Shown here piece by piece: positions 6,891 to 15,911 of a DNA stretch of 22,728 bases (within the stretch, counting starts at the first letter, position 1; each line of letters begins with the position of its first letter). Source of the stretch: Chloroflexota bacterium (GTDB lineage Bacteria > Chloroflexota > Anaerolineae > B4-G1 > SLSP01); assembly GCA_022707665.1 (NCBI GenBank), contig JAKJAE010000007.1, forward strand, positions 1 to 22,728, read 5' to 3'. The translations under genes and the position numbers were made by a program. The notes under the pieces are model-generated. The model saw only the letters and a list, made by a program, of their open reading frames with translations. It was not told the DNA's origin and did no database searches.

Positions 6891-8748
6891 CGTGCCCTCC
6901 GCCGCACCGGTCTGCGGCCTCGTCTTGTACCCTGCGCACAGTATCGAAGATTCTCGCCAACTCCCCCTGCTCTCTGGTCCACAGGTGACGTTCCTGATCG
7001 ATCATGTCGATGGCCGCGTCATAGATCTCGCGCACCTTGAAGGGAACGCCCTGTTCCTTTTTCTGCTGGTAGATGTGTACGCCCAACTCGTCGAGCTGCC
7101 GGTAGTAACGGTGCTCGATCATACGCCCGAACTGTCCTGAGAAGTTGAGCTCGGGCACCAGAATCGCGCGCTTGGTCGCAAGGAAGTCGGCCATTGCCTG
7201 GTCGGGCATAGGCAGGAGTGTGTGCGGATAGATGGCCTCGACAGGAATGCCCTGAGCATGGATGCGCCCCATGGCCTCGCGGACAGCGCCACGGGTGCTC
7301 CCCCATCCAACGATGCCGAACGGTGCTCCGCGATCGCCCCAGCGCCGCGACGTCATCGGCCAATCCGCGAGCATGCGGCGGGCGGTCTCGACTTTGTTGG
7401 CCCGTTTTTGCATCATCCGCTCATGGTTGTCAGGCGTCTGGTCCGGGTGGCCGTAGGCATCATGTTCGAGGCTCTCGGATAGATACATCCCCCCGGGCAT
7501 GCCAGGATGGGCCATCGGCGAGATGCCGTCCTCGGTGTAGGCATAGCGCTGGTAGGCCTCGCCAAGCTGATCGGGCGTGGGGACCAGGCGCTGCAGGGGG
7601 CCGTTCCACGGATCGCCCGGAAGTGGCGTTGTCTCCTGCCGTGCCGCCATCGCCTGGTCCGACAGGACGATCACGGGCATCTGGAAGCGCTCGGACAGGC
7701 TGAAGGCATAGATCATCTGGAAATAGCAGTCCTTGACCGAGTCGGGCGCCAGGACGAAGCGGGGAGCGTCGCCATGGCCTCCGTAGAGCGCGAGGAAGAG
7801 ATCGCCCTGCGAGGTTTTGGTTGGCAGGCCGGTCGACGGACCGGCGCGCTGGACGTTGACCAGCACCAGGGGGATTTCCGCCATACTGGCCAGGCCAAGG
7901 CCTTCGACCATCAGAGAGAGGCCGGGTCCCGACGTGGCGGTCATGGCACGTTGTCCGGCGTAGGATGCGCCGATGGCCATGTTGATCGCCGCGATCTCGT
8001 CTTCGACCTGCACCAACGTGCCCCCAAACTGCGGAAGATACCGCGCCAGTGACTCCATCACAGGCGTCGCTGGCGTGATGGGATAGCCGGAATAGAACTT
8101 GCAGCCGCCAGCCAGAGCGCCCAGGGCCATCGCGTCGGCGCCGGACAGCAGAATGCGCTCCTCACGGCTTGCTTCGAAAAGAGGAAGCGTAAAAGGGAAA
8201 GGCTCGGGATAGGTTGCCTGTGCGTAGCGGTACCCGCGGCGGAATGCCTCGAGGTTCTTCTCCAGCGACTCGGGGTGGCGCCCCATCCGTTGGCGGATCA
8301 AGTCCTCGGCCAGCTCGCTGTCGAACCGAAAGAACCAGATCAGCGCGCCGAGGAAGACGAAGTTCTTGCCGATCGGCCAATCGAGCTCCTGGGTTGTCTT
8401 CTCTGCAGGAATGGGGAAGCGAGCATATCCACCTGAGGGAATGCTGACCGTTGCTTCATGGACGATGGCGGCTTGGGCACACAGGTCCTCGTGCTCCTCG
8501 ATCCACGCCTGCTGGTTCATGGCCACCAGGACGTCGGCCTCGTCGCCCTCGGTCATCACACGGCGGAGCCCCAGGCGGGTCTGGTACATCACCTGGCCGC
8601 CGCGGATCTCAGCCGGATAGGTCTGGAAGCTGTAGATCTCGAGCCCGGACCGGGCAGCAATGCGGGTGAAAAGGTCGCCGAGGGTGATCGTGCCCTCGCC
8701 TCCTTCGCCGCCTACGCGCACGACAACGGTTGGATCGATTCCTTGCAT
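6883..8748 (-). CDS. korA: 2-oxoacid:ferredoxin oxidoreductase, alpha subunit (gamma-alpha fusion)
   Basis: Partner of the adjacent beta subunit; 621 residues. Residues about 1-190 are the gamma domain (VGGEGGEGTITLGDLF, then SFQTYPAEIRGG), fused to the alpha pyrimidine-binding domain from about 205 (GYPITPATPVMESLA, then QVEDEIAAINMAIGASYAG, TATSGPGLSLM and GLPTKTSQGDL), with a C-terminal transketolase-like domain. This gamma-alpha fusion is typical of two-subunit 2-oxoglutarate-type enzymes. The frame is open to 8994, but that part overlaps the upstream S51-like gene in another frame. ATG 8748, preceded by AGGAG and matching the family N-terminus, was chosen. It begins 28 nt after the S51-like gene and overlaps korB by 8 nt. 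Confidence 0.94.
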   Translation of the reverse strand: MQGIDPTVVVRVGGEGGEGTITLGDLFTRIAARSGLEIYSFQTYPAEIRGGQVMYQTRLGLRRVMTEGDEADVLVAMNQQAWIEEHEDLCAQAAIVHEATVSIPSGGYARFPIPAEKTTQELDWPIGKNFVFLGALIWFFRFDSELAEDLIRQRMGRHPESLEKNLEAFRRGYRYAQATYPEPFPFTLPLFEASREERILLSGADAMALGALAGGCKFYSGYPITPATPVMESLARYLPQFGGTLVQVEDEIAAINMAIGASYAGQRAMTATSGPGLSLMVEGLGLASMAEIPLVLVNVQRAGPSTGLPTKTSQGDLFLALYGGHGDAPRFVLAPDSVKDCYFQMIYAFSLSERFQMPVIVLSDQAMAARQETTPLPGDPWNGPLQRLVPTPDQLGEAYQRYAYTEDGISPMAHPGMPGGMYLSESLEHDAYGHPDQTPDNHERMMQKRANKVETARRMLADWPMTSRRWGDRGAPFGIVGWGSTRGAVREAMGRIHAQGIPVEAIYPHTLLPMPDQAMADFLATKRAILVPELNFSGQFGRMIEHRYYRQLDELGVHIYQQKKEQGVPFKVREIYDAAIDMIDQERHLWTREQGELARIFDTVRRVQDEAADRCGGGHDA

Positions 8749-8776
8749 AGTCCCCACTCCTGAGCAGTGAACGGCA

Positions 8777-9496
8777 TCAGCCAGGGCCGTCGGTGTCGAC
8801 GTCGGTGCTATCGTGTGTGGTGACGACGGCGGTGACCCGCCCGTCGCCCCATGTCTCGACCTGGCCAGCGGGGCCGAGGGCCAGGGCGACGGTGTCGGGA
8901 ATGCCCAACCCCAATAGGTTCTCCCCGATCCGGGGCAGGGCGCGCAGAATGGGGGAGTTTTCCGTACCGGTGAAGTGCGGGATGACCACGGCATTCATCA
9001 CGAATCCCAGTCCCATTGCCTGGTGATAAGGGGGCTGTGGGGTGAAGACCCAATGGCCGAGAGCAGCGGCGCCGGCCCCCGCACCGATCAAGGTGAGGCC
9101 CTGGAGCGTACTGAACCCCTCGACGACGTAGCGCAGCGCCTCGGTGTTGACGAGGTTGTTGGTCAGGGGCAATGGATTCTCTCCCCCCAGGTAGAGGATG
9201 CCGGCCTCCTGAAGCAGCTGCAGGAACTCCTGTGTCTGAAGCTGGTCACGGGTGATGGCGCCGAGGCTGAACGACTCTCCGCCCGGGCCTCCCAGCGCGG
9301 TGTAGTGCTCGAGAATCCCGTCGGCGGTGGCTTGGTTGCCCTCTGCTGTCAGGACGACCATGGGCCGGTCAAGGTTCGCCACGCTGAGGAGCTGTGCATC
9401 CACGGCGTCGGTCTCACCGCGGAGCCAGTCACCGCCACCGAGGAGGACCAGCCATCCTTCGCCATCCAGCCACCGCAAGGGGCCCTGTTGTGGCAT
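8777..9496 (-). CDS. Peptidase S51/cyanophycinase-like protein lacking the nucleophile serine
   Basis: A 239-residue protein that reads as a member of the S51 fold (dipeptidase E/cyanophycinase). It has an N-terminal LVLLGGGDWL strand-turn, RPMVVLTAEGN, then LYLGGENPLPLTNNL (family GGxQxxL segment), the nucleophile-elbow region LIGAGAGAAALG and a later VVIPHF with the conserved histidine (H174). In active S51 enzymes the elbow reads GxSAGA; here residue 140 is glycine (codon GGG), so the serine nucleophile is missing. The gene is otherwise intact and sits in the operon: 5 nt after the broken M20 gene and 28 nt before korA. A binding or regulatory role, or loss of function, is possible. Family assignment is from pattern recognition only. 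Confidence 0.72.
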   Translation of the reverse strand: MPQQGPLRWLDGEGWLVLLGGGDWLRGETDAVDAQLLSVANLDRPMVVLTAEGNQATADGILEHYTALGGPGGESFSLGAITRDQLQTQEFLQLLQEAGILYLGGENPLPLTNNLVNTEALRYVVEGFSTLQGLTLIGAGAGAAALGHWVFTPQPPYHQAMGLGFVMNAVVIPHFTGTENSPILRALPRIGENLLGLGIPDTVALALGPAGQVETWGDGRVTAVVTTHDSTDVDTDGPG

Positions 9497-9501
9497 CGGG
9501 C

Positions 9502-10663
9502 TCAGGCCTCCCGGACCGGCATCAGGCGGTGTAGCGTCTCGACCATCAGGCCGACACCGTTGATCAGCGCGCGCTCATCGATGTCGAAGTGCGGGCTGTG
9601 GTGTGGACGCCTCTCATAGTCCTCCGGTCCCGATGCCACAAAGACGTAGCACCCGGGCACTTCCTGCAGGAAGAAGGAGGCATCCTCGCTGCCCATCGTT
9701 CGATTGGTGACGTCGAGGGCTTCGGACCCGAAGAGGTCGCGCGCGACGTCCTGAACAAGCGCTGTGACCGAAGGATCGTTGACGAGCGCGGGCGTGACGG
9801 GCATCATCTCCAGATTGGCTGTGGCGCCCATCATCTCTGCAGTGCTGTGGACGATCGTCCGGAGGCGATCCAGGATGCGTGCGCGCACCTCCGTATCGTA
9901 GGTGCGGATCGTACCCCGAAGCTCTGCGGTCTCAGGAATCACGTTGAACGCATCACCGCTTTGGATCGAGCCGACGGTCAGGACAGCGGTCTCCAACGCG
10001 CCGACGTTGCGGCTGATGATAGTTTGGAGGTTCAGGACCGTCAGGGTAGCTGTGATCACGGCATCGACCGTCGTCTCAGGGATGGCCCCGTGTCCCCCCT
10101 TTCCCTTGACGGTGACCTTGAAGGCCTCGGCGGCTGCCATGACCGGCCCCGACGCGGCACTGATCTTGCCGAACGGCATATGGTTCCAAACGTGCAGCGC
10201 CAGGACGACGCTGGGGCGCGGATTCTCAAGCGCGCCTTCGCGCACCATGACCTCGGCGCCGTTCTGTCCCTCTTCGCCCGGCTGGAAGACCAGTTTGAGC
10301 GTGCCCTGCCACGTATCGCGGTGTTGCGCCATAATCGTCGCGATCCCGAGGCCAATGGCCGTGTGTGCATCGTGTCCACAGGCGTGCATAATGCCGGATC
10401 GCGTGCTATTGAAGTCCGTCTCGTTGACCTCAGTAATGGGCAGCGCGGCTCATGATGACCGGGCCATCACCATTCTCCAGGATGCCGATGACGCCACCTT
10501 TGGCGATGCCTTCTTGCACGGCATAGCCCAACTGACGCAGGACGCCGGCGACGATGCCGGCAGTACGGTAGGTCTCGAGGCCCAATTCGGGGTGCATGTG
10601 GAAGTCGCGGCGCCACGCGACGAGCTGGTCGAAGATGTCATTTGCCTGTTCGAGCGCTTTCAT
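9502..10663 (-). pseudogene. M20D amidohydrolase (amino-acylase/HipO-like), broken by a short deletion
   Basis: Zinc-dependent amidohydrolase that would cleave N-acyl amino acids or similar amides. The N-terminal frame (10430-10663) starts at ATG 10663 with a GGAGGAGG Shine-Dalgarno and gives WRRDFHMHPELGLET and GPVIMSR. The C-terminal frame continues with LPITEVNETDF, MHACGHDAHTA (metal ligands), FQPGEEG, LALHVWN and PHHSPHFDID. Between SR and LPITE the expected ADMDA residues are gone: only one base is left where about 15 are expected, so roughly 14 nt are missing and the frame is shifted. Upstream translation ends at TGA 10430-10432; ATG 10389 could restart the C-terminal part, but without the N-terminal metal-site strand. 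It is either a pseudogene or an assembly error; a 14-nt loss is atypical of sequencing error. Confidence 0.85.
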
Positions 10664-10723
10664 AGGTCCTCCTCCAGACGGTCATCTTAGTGTAGCCAGG
10701 CCAGATGGCACGAGCAAGTATGG

Positions 10724-10729
10724 ATTGTA
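10724..10729 (-). promoter_or_regulatory. Possible -10 of the amidohydrolase-kor operon
   Basis: Read on the minus strand, TACAAT lies about 60 nt upstream of the amidohydrolase start in the only sizeable gap before the operon. No convincing -35 is found; that position falls inside the terminator hairpin of the preceding gene. Weak prediction. Confidence 0.3.
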
Positions 10730-10740
10730 CCCCAGAGATA

Positions 10741-10778
10741 CGAAAATCCTCCCGGAGCATCGTCCGGGAGGACTTTCG
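10741..10778 (-). terminator. Intrinsic terminator after the carboxypeptidase gene
   Basis: On the minus strand CGAAAGTCCTCCCGGA pairs with TCCGGGAGGATTTTCG around a 6-nt loop: 16 pairs with a single G-U. The descending arm ends in ATTTTCG, so the T run lies within the stem base. It sits 46 nt after the carboxypeptidase stop and before the amidohydrolase operon. The near-perfect symmetry would also form on the other strand, but no plus-strand gene ends here. Confidence 0.85.
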
Positions 10779-10824
10779 TGTGGCACAGGTACTCGAGGTG
10801 CACGCCTCTGCATGTGGCGGCTGA

Positions 10825-12327
10825 CTACAGGTCGTAGAGCTCCGAGTACTTCGCGCGGAGATAGGCCAATAGGGGCTGGGCGCTGATCTGCGTGCCAAAC
10901 TCCCGTTGCATCAGCTCGGGGCCGGTGAACTTGCTGCCGTGCTTGTGGATGTGCTCACGCAACCAATTGAGGAGCGGGGCGCACTCGCCGCGGCTGTAAC
11001 CTTCCTCGAGACCGGGAATCTCCTGGAGCGCCCGCGCGTAGATCTGCGCGGACATCAGGTTCCCAAGCGTGTACGTGGGGAAGTAGCCGAGTATCCCGTG
11101 AGACCAGTGGACATCCTGCAGGCAGCCGTCGGCATCGCTGGGAGGCGTGATCCCCAGGTACTCCTTGTATCGGGCATTCCAGGCCTCGGGAACCTCGGAC
11201 ACCTTGAGCTCGCCGGTCAGCAGGGATTTCTCCAACTCGAAGCGGACGAAGATGTGCAGGTTATAGGTGACCTCATCGGCTTCGACGCGAATCAGGCTGG
11301 GCTCGACCTTGTTGATGGCACGGTGGAACGTGGTCATCGATACATTCCCCAGTTGCTGCGGGAAGAAGGCCTGCAGGATGGGATAGTAGTAGTGCCAGAA
11401 GGGCAGACTGCGTGCGACCTGGTTTTCCCAGAGACGGGATTGGGACTCGTGCAATCCCAGGGTCGAGCCGCCTGCCAGCAACGTGCGCTCGAACTTGTCG
11501 GGACTGCCCAGCTCGTAGAGGGCGTGCCCGCCCTCGTGGACCGTGCTGAAGATTGCCGACTGGGGCATCGTCTCGTGGGTGCGCGTGGTCACGCGTACAT
11601 CGGTGTTGCCGAACTGGGTGGTGAACGGGTGGGCAGCCCGGTCCTGGCGACCGCGCCGGAAGTCATAGCCGATCCCACGGAGGAGAAGGAGCGTGAAGTC
11701 CCACTGCTTCTGCGTATCGTATGGTAGGCTCAGGAAGCTGTCATCGACGCTGGGGCGGGCTGCAATCTCCTTGACGAGCGGGACCAGACCTGCCTTGAGA
11801 TCGCCGAACAGCGTCTCAATCTGGGCCGTGGTCATGCCGGGCTCGAATTGCTGCAGGAGTGCATCATACGGATGATCGGTGTAGCCCAGATAGCTGGCTT
11901 TTTCAGTCTGGAGCTCGACCACCTCGCGCAGGTGTGGTTCGAAGGCGGAGAAGTTGTCGGCCTCACGCGCCTTGCGCCAGGCCATGAAGGATCGGGAGAT
12001 CGCCTTGCTCTCACGCGTTACGAAGGCGGTGGGCAGTTTGGTCTCCTGGTCAAAGTGCCGACGCGCCACGCGTACCGTGCTGGCTTCATTGCTGTCGAAA
12101 TCGAGATCTGCGACTTCGGCTTCGGCAGCCTCCAGAAGGCTACGGGTTGTGTCGGAGGTGAAGATCTCATGGGCCATCGTGGTGAGCGTTGCCTGTGCCT
12201 GGGAGCGCGGCTCAGCACCCTCCTCAGGCATATAGACCTCCTGATCCCAATCGAGTACGCTGGTCGCCCGGCGCAGATCGATCACTCTGGTCAGATGCTC
12301 GTTCAATGCCTCAAGTCTCTGTCCCAT
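10825..12327 (-). CDS. Metallocarboxypeptidase, M32 family (Taq carboxypeptidase type)
   Basis: Zinc carboxypeptidase of 500 residues, the standard length of the M32 family, which releases C-terminal amino acids from peptides with broad specificity. The catalytic HEGGH is at residues 264-268, with HESQSRLWEN at about 293 providing the third zinc ligand (E294). Other family blocks are DWDQEVYMP, HPFTTQFG, IRVEADEVTYNLHI and DVHWSHGILGYFPTYTLGN. No signal peptide is seen, so it is probably cytosolic. The start ATG follows AAAGGAAA. It begins 22 nt after the ileS stop with no room for a separate promoter or terminator, so it should be transcribed with ileS and fall under the same Ile T-box control; a strong terminator follows it. 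Confidence 0.96.
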   Translation of the reverse strand: MGQRLEALNEHLTRVIDLRRATSVLDWDQEVYMPEEGAEPRSQAQATLTTMAHEIFTSDTTRSLLEAAEAEVADLDFDSNEASTVRVARRHFDQETKLPTAFVTRESKAISRSFMAWRKAREADNFSAFEPHLREVVELQTEKASYLGYTDHPYDALLQQFEPGMTTAQIETLFGDLKAGLVPLVKEIAARPSVDDSFLSLPYDTQKQWDFTLLLLRGIGYDFRRGRQDRAAHPFTTQFGNTDVRVTTRTHETMPQSAIFSTVHEGGHALYELGSPDKFERTLLAGGSTLGLHESQSRLWENQVARSLPFWHYYYPILQAFFPQQLGNVSMTTFHRAINKVEPSLIRVEADEVTYNLHIFVRFELEKSLLTGELKVSEVPEAWNARYKEYLGITPPSDADGCLQDVHWSHGILGYFPTYTLGNLMSAQIYARALQEIPGLEEGYSRGECAPLLNWLREHIHKHGSKFTGPELMQREFGTQISAQPLLAYLRAKYSELYDL

Positions 12328-12349
12328 AGGGTTTCCTTTCCGGCGAATG

Positions 12350-15300
12350 TTACGACTGTGCAGGGCCTAGTATACGACGCACGCCAAGGGTCACCGCGCA
12401 GCCATCGATCTCATCCTGGAGGGAGGTGTCACCAGCAGGCATCTCAGCCGCCTTCAGATGATCTGCGAGCACCTCGTCTGCAATGACAGATCCATACTCG
12501 GTCAGTGCTTCACGTAGCTTTCCCTCAGCGCGATACTCGACCTCGATGCGATCGGTAAGGGCATAGTCTGCCTGCTTGCGCAACTCCTGGACACGGCGCA
12601 CGACCTCGCGCGCCAACCCCTCCAGTTCCAACTCGGGCGTGATCGTGGTGTCGAGCGCGACGACGAGTCCGCCCTCTCCCGCTACCCCAAAGCCCTCACG
12701 TGCCTGTGACTGGATCAACACCTCATCCGGGGCGAGCGCAACCTCCGTTCCGTCGGCGAGCTGCAGTTGCAGCGGCTGTCCGGCGTGGAGTGTGGTCACG
12801 GCCTTGCCCGCATCGATCTCGCTGAGAGCCTTGCGCACCAGTGGGAACTGCTGACCATACTTGGGCCCCAGGACCCGATTGGCGGGGAGCAGGCGATAGG
12901 TCACCAGTTCGCCTTCCTCTGCGACGAACCTCACCGATTTGACGTTCAGCTCATCGGCGAGCAGGTCAAGCAACTGAGTGAGCTCCTCGCGGTGGCGCGG
13001 ATCGGTAGCGATGAGTGCCAGAGCCAGCGGCTGGCGCACCTTCAGGTTGTTCGACGAGCGGATCGAGTGACCCAGCGTCGCGGCCTCCCGAACGGCACTC
13101 ATGGCGTCGACGAGGTCCTCCTCCGACGCCGTCAGAGGCTCAGCGGTGGGCCAGATGCAGTGGTGAATGCTCTCGGGAGCCGTTGCGTCGACCATCCGCA
13201 CCAGGTTCTGGTACATGGCTTCCGGAATGAAGGGGAGAACCGGCGCCAGCACCTTGGCCAGCGTGACCAGCACGGTGTACAGCGTCTGGTAGGCGGCCGC
13301 CTTGTCGGCATCGGACGTAGGGCTTTCGCCACGGGCAGCCCAGAAGCGGCGCCGGCTGCGCCGGACATACCAGTTGCTCAGGTCGTCGAGGAATGCCTCG
13401 GCGGGTTGGGCGATGTAAAGCGGGACGTAGGCCTCATATCCTTCCGTCATCTTGATGACGGTCTGGCGCAGCCGCGCGATGATCCAGCGATCGAGGGTCG
13501 TCGGCTCTACGTCCGGGGTCCATGGTGCGTCAAGGTGGGGCTGCCCCTCGTCAAGACGACCCGGGTTGGTGAGCAGGCTCTTGGGCGGCGTCCAGCCATC
13601 GATGCCGGCATAGGTGACGAAGAAAGCATAGACATTCCACAGGGGAATGATGAAGCGACGCCGCGTCTCATCGGCGCGATGGTAACCGAAGAGCAGGTTC
13701 TGGTCGAGCTTCTGATTTGCAAACAACCAGCGCATCGTGTCGACGCCCATAGCCTCGGCTGCATCGTCAAACCAGATGGCGTTGCCCCACGACTTGTGCA
13801 TCTGGCGACCATCTTCGGCGAAGAGCGTCGCGTAGCCGTGGACGATCCTGGTCGGGGGGCGGTTCTCGAAGACCGTGCTCATCGTGATCAGGCTATAGAA
13901 CCAGTTGCGGAACTGGCCCGGGAACGACTCACTGATCCAGTGTGCGGGGAACCAGGTGTTCCAGTACTCGCGATCCGTGCGGTAGCGGAGGGTGGAATAG
14001 GCAACGCTGCCAGCGTCGAGCCAGGGGTTGCCGACGTCCTCGATGCGCGTCATCGTGCTCCCGCACTTCGGACAGGCGATCTTGACGGCATCGACGTAGG
14101 GCCGGTGCGGGGTGTGTCCCTCGAAGACGTCCCAGCCCTCGACTGCACGCTCGCGGAGTTCATCCTCGCTGCCGATGACCTCATGGTGGTTGCAGGCCTT
14201 GTTGTCACACACCCAAATCGGCAGCGCGAGGCCCCAATAACGCTTCTTGGAGAGCATCCAGTCCTGCATGTTGCGCAGCCAATCCATCTCCCGGGCGTAG
14301 CCGAACTCCGGGATCCACTGGATCTCGTCGACGACGTCCATAATCTGGTAGCGCAGGCTGGCTGCTTTTTCTGTTTCGGTGACTTCCTCACGGGGCTTGT
14401 CATAGAGCTGGCCCATGTTGATGAACCACTCGTCGACGAGGCGGAAGACCAGGGGCGTGTCGCAGCGCCAGCAAACGGGATAGCGGTGGGTGTAGGCGTC
14501 GACGCGATAGAGGCGCCCTTTGTCTTCCAGATCGTGGAAGATGGCGGGCGCTACGTCTCCGACCTCGCGCCCGGTGAGCCAGCCGAACCCGTCGCGGAAG
14601 ATGCCGTTTTCCAGCAACGGGGCTACGGCGGGCAGCGTGTGGATCTTGCCCAACTCGAAGTCCTCCGCGCCACAGCCGGGCGCGATGTGGACGATGCCTG
14701 TGCCTTCCTCCTCACCCACGGCGTCCCAGGGGATGATCCGGTGCAGCGTCGGGACACCGGATGCCTGGATGGCCGGTAGCTCGTCATAGGGACCGGCATA
14801 GGTCCAGCCGATCATATCCGAGCCCTTGAGCCGGCCCAGCGCTTCGACCTTTCCCTTGATCACGTGGGAAAGCGTGCCCTCGGCCAGGTAGTAGACCCAT
14901 CCATCCTGCGCTCTGACCTTCACGTAGGTAAGGTCCGGGCCGACGGCAGCCGCCACATTGCTCGTCAAAGTCCAGGGCGTGGTCGTCCAGACCAGGAGCG
15001 CCTCGTGTTCCTCAGCCGCGGTGCCGGTATGGGTCAGCGGGAACCGGACGACCGGGGCATCGTGGGTCAGTTCGCGGTAGCCATCCGTGACGATCTCGTG
15101 CTGGCTGAGACCCGTCTCACAGCGGGGGCACCAGGGCATGACGTCGTGGCCCTTGTAGAGCCAGCCTTTCTCCCAGACGCGCTTGAGGAAGGTCCAGATG
15201 GTGTAGTTGTTCTCGGTGGCAAAGGTGAAGTACGAGCCGCCCAGCTCGGGCATGCCCAACTGACCCACGACCTGCTCTGCGGTTCCTGTCACGGGGCCGT

Positions 15301-15814
15301 TGGGTCCCTGGACGGTCACCTGCTGCTGGGCGTCCTCCAGGAGCTTGTCCGCGAGATAGCGCAGTGTGTCAGGATCGTTCCAGTCCATCCAGTAGCCGAG
15401 GCGGATCGACTGCTCAGTCTGACGTGCGGCCTGGCGCAGGACGCGGGCCTTGCATTCGAGCACAAACGGAGCGAGGCCATACCCTTCGATGTCGTGCTTG
15501 GACTCGAACCCTTTCTCCTTCTCCACCTCGACCTCGACCCACAGCCCTTGGCAGTCGAAGCCGTTCTGATAGCGCTCCTGGTAACCGCGCATCGCCCAGA
15601 AGCGCTGCCACAGATCCTTATAGCTACGTCCCCACCCGTGGTGCACGCCCATAGGATTGTTGGCCGTGATGGGCCCGTCGATAAAGGACCAGCGGGGTGC
15701 CCCGGCGCGTAGCTCGTTGAGCTTGCGGAAAGCTTCGGTGCGAGTCCAGAACTCCAGGATCTCGTGCTCCTGTTTGACGAAATCCACCTGTGCGCTCACC
15801 GGTTTGAACGCCAT
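12350..15814 (-). CDS. ileS: Isoleucyl-tRNA synthetase
   Basis: Class I synthetase charging tRNA-Ile, 1154 residues. The HIGH-equivalent motif is in NNPMGVHHGWG (residues 52-62) and the KMSKS-equivalent is MHKSWGN (672-678). Between them is the CP1 editing domain (LLVWTTTPWTLTSNVA, GTGIVHIAPGCGAEDFE). A four-cysteine zinc-type site (CDNKAC and CPKCGS) precedes the catalytic half. The C-terminal anticodon-binding region contains WYVRRSRRRFW and a long tail. The frame is open to 15991, but ATG 15814 has AAAGGAGG in front and matches the family N-terminus, and the extension would run through the T-box terminator. An Ile-specific T-box precedes it and the carboxypeptidase gene follows. Confidence 0.97.
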   Translation of the reverse strand: MAFKPVSAQVDFVKQEHEILEFWTRTEAFRKLNELRAGAPRWSFIDGPITANNPMGVHHGWGRSYKDLWQRFWAMRGYQERYQNGFDCQGLWVEVEVEKEKGFESKHDIEGYGLAPFVLECKARVLRQAARQTEQSIRLGYWMDWNDPDTLRYLADKLLEDAQQQVTVQGPNGPVTGTAEQVVGQLGMPELGGSYFTFATENNYTIWTFLKRVWEKGWLYKGHDVMPWCPRCETGLSQHEIVTDGYRELTHDAPVVRFPLTHTGTAAEEHEALLVWTTTPWTLTSNVAAAVGPDLTYVKVRAQDGWVYYLAEGTLSHVIKGKVEALGRLKGSDMIGWTYAGPYDELPAIQASGVPTLHRIIPWDAVGEEEGTGIVHIAPGCGAEDFELGKIHTLPAVAPLLENGIFRDGFGWLTGREVGDVAPAIFHDLEDKGRLYRVDAYTHRYPVCWRCDTPLVFRLVDEWFINMGQLYDKPREEVTETEKAASLRYQIMDVVDEIQWIPEFGYAREMDWLRNMQDWMLSKKRYWGLALPIWVCDNKACNHHEVIGSEDELRERAVEGWDVFEGHTPHRPYVDAVKIACPKCGSTMTRIEDVGNPWLDAGSVAYSTLRYRTDREYWNTWFPAHWISESFPGQFRNWFYSLITMSTVFENRPPTRIVHGYATLFAEDGRQMHKSWGNAIWFDDAAEAMGVDTMRWLFANQKLDQNLLFGYHRADETRRRFIIPLWNVYAFFVTYAGIDGWTPPKSLLTNPGRLDEGQPHLDAPWTPDVEPTTLDRWIIARLRQTVIKMTEGYEAYVPLYIAQPAEAFLDDLSNWYVRRSRRRFWAARGESPTSDADKAAAYQTLYTVLVTLAKVLAPVLPFIPEAMYQNLVRMVDATAPESIHHCIWPTAEPLTASEEDLVDAMSAVREAATLGHSIRSSNNLKVRQPLALALIATDPRHREELTQLLDLLADELNVKSVRFVAEEGELVTYRLLPANRVLGPKYGQQFPLVRKALSEIDAGKAVTTLHAGQPLQLQLADGTEVALAPDEVLIQSQAREGFGVAGEGGLVVALDTTITPELELEGLAREVVRRVQELRKQADYALTDRIEVEYRAEGKLREALTEYGSVIADEVLADHLKAAEMPAGDTSLQDEIDGCAVTLGVRRILGPAQS

Positions 15815-15872
15815 CGTTGTGCCTCCTTTGACCCTTTGTATAGGGCGAAGCGCAGCCCCACCTTGTCCATAC

Positions 15873-15911
15873 ATTAATAACGCTCCCGTCCGTTTCAGGG
15901 ACGGGAGCGTT
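15873..15911 (-). terminator. T-box regulated terminator of the ileS leader
   Basis: On the minus strand AACGCTCCCGTCC (15911-15899) pairs perfectly with GGACGGGAGCGTT (15891-15879) around a 7-nt loop, followed by ATTAAT. The T tract is short, but the position right after the T-box sequence is as expected. Confidence 0.85.

Noticed and set aside
8749..8994. Long N-terminal extension of korA
   Set aside because: It overlaps the S51-like gene in another frame; ATG 8748 starts the known gamma-domain sequence with a Shine-Dalgarno in front.
10741..10778. Terminator hairpin considered as an interspersed palindromic repeat
   Set aside because: No second copy was seen in the window, and its position 46 nt after a stop codon explains it as a terminator.
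12767..14779. 670-residue plus-strand open frame
   Set aside because: It lies entirely antisense to ileS, in GC-rich DNA where the complementary frame of a conserved gene is often open, and its translation shows no recognisable domain.
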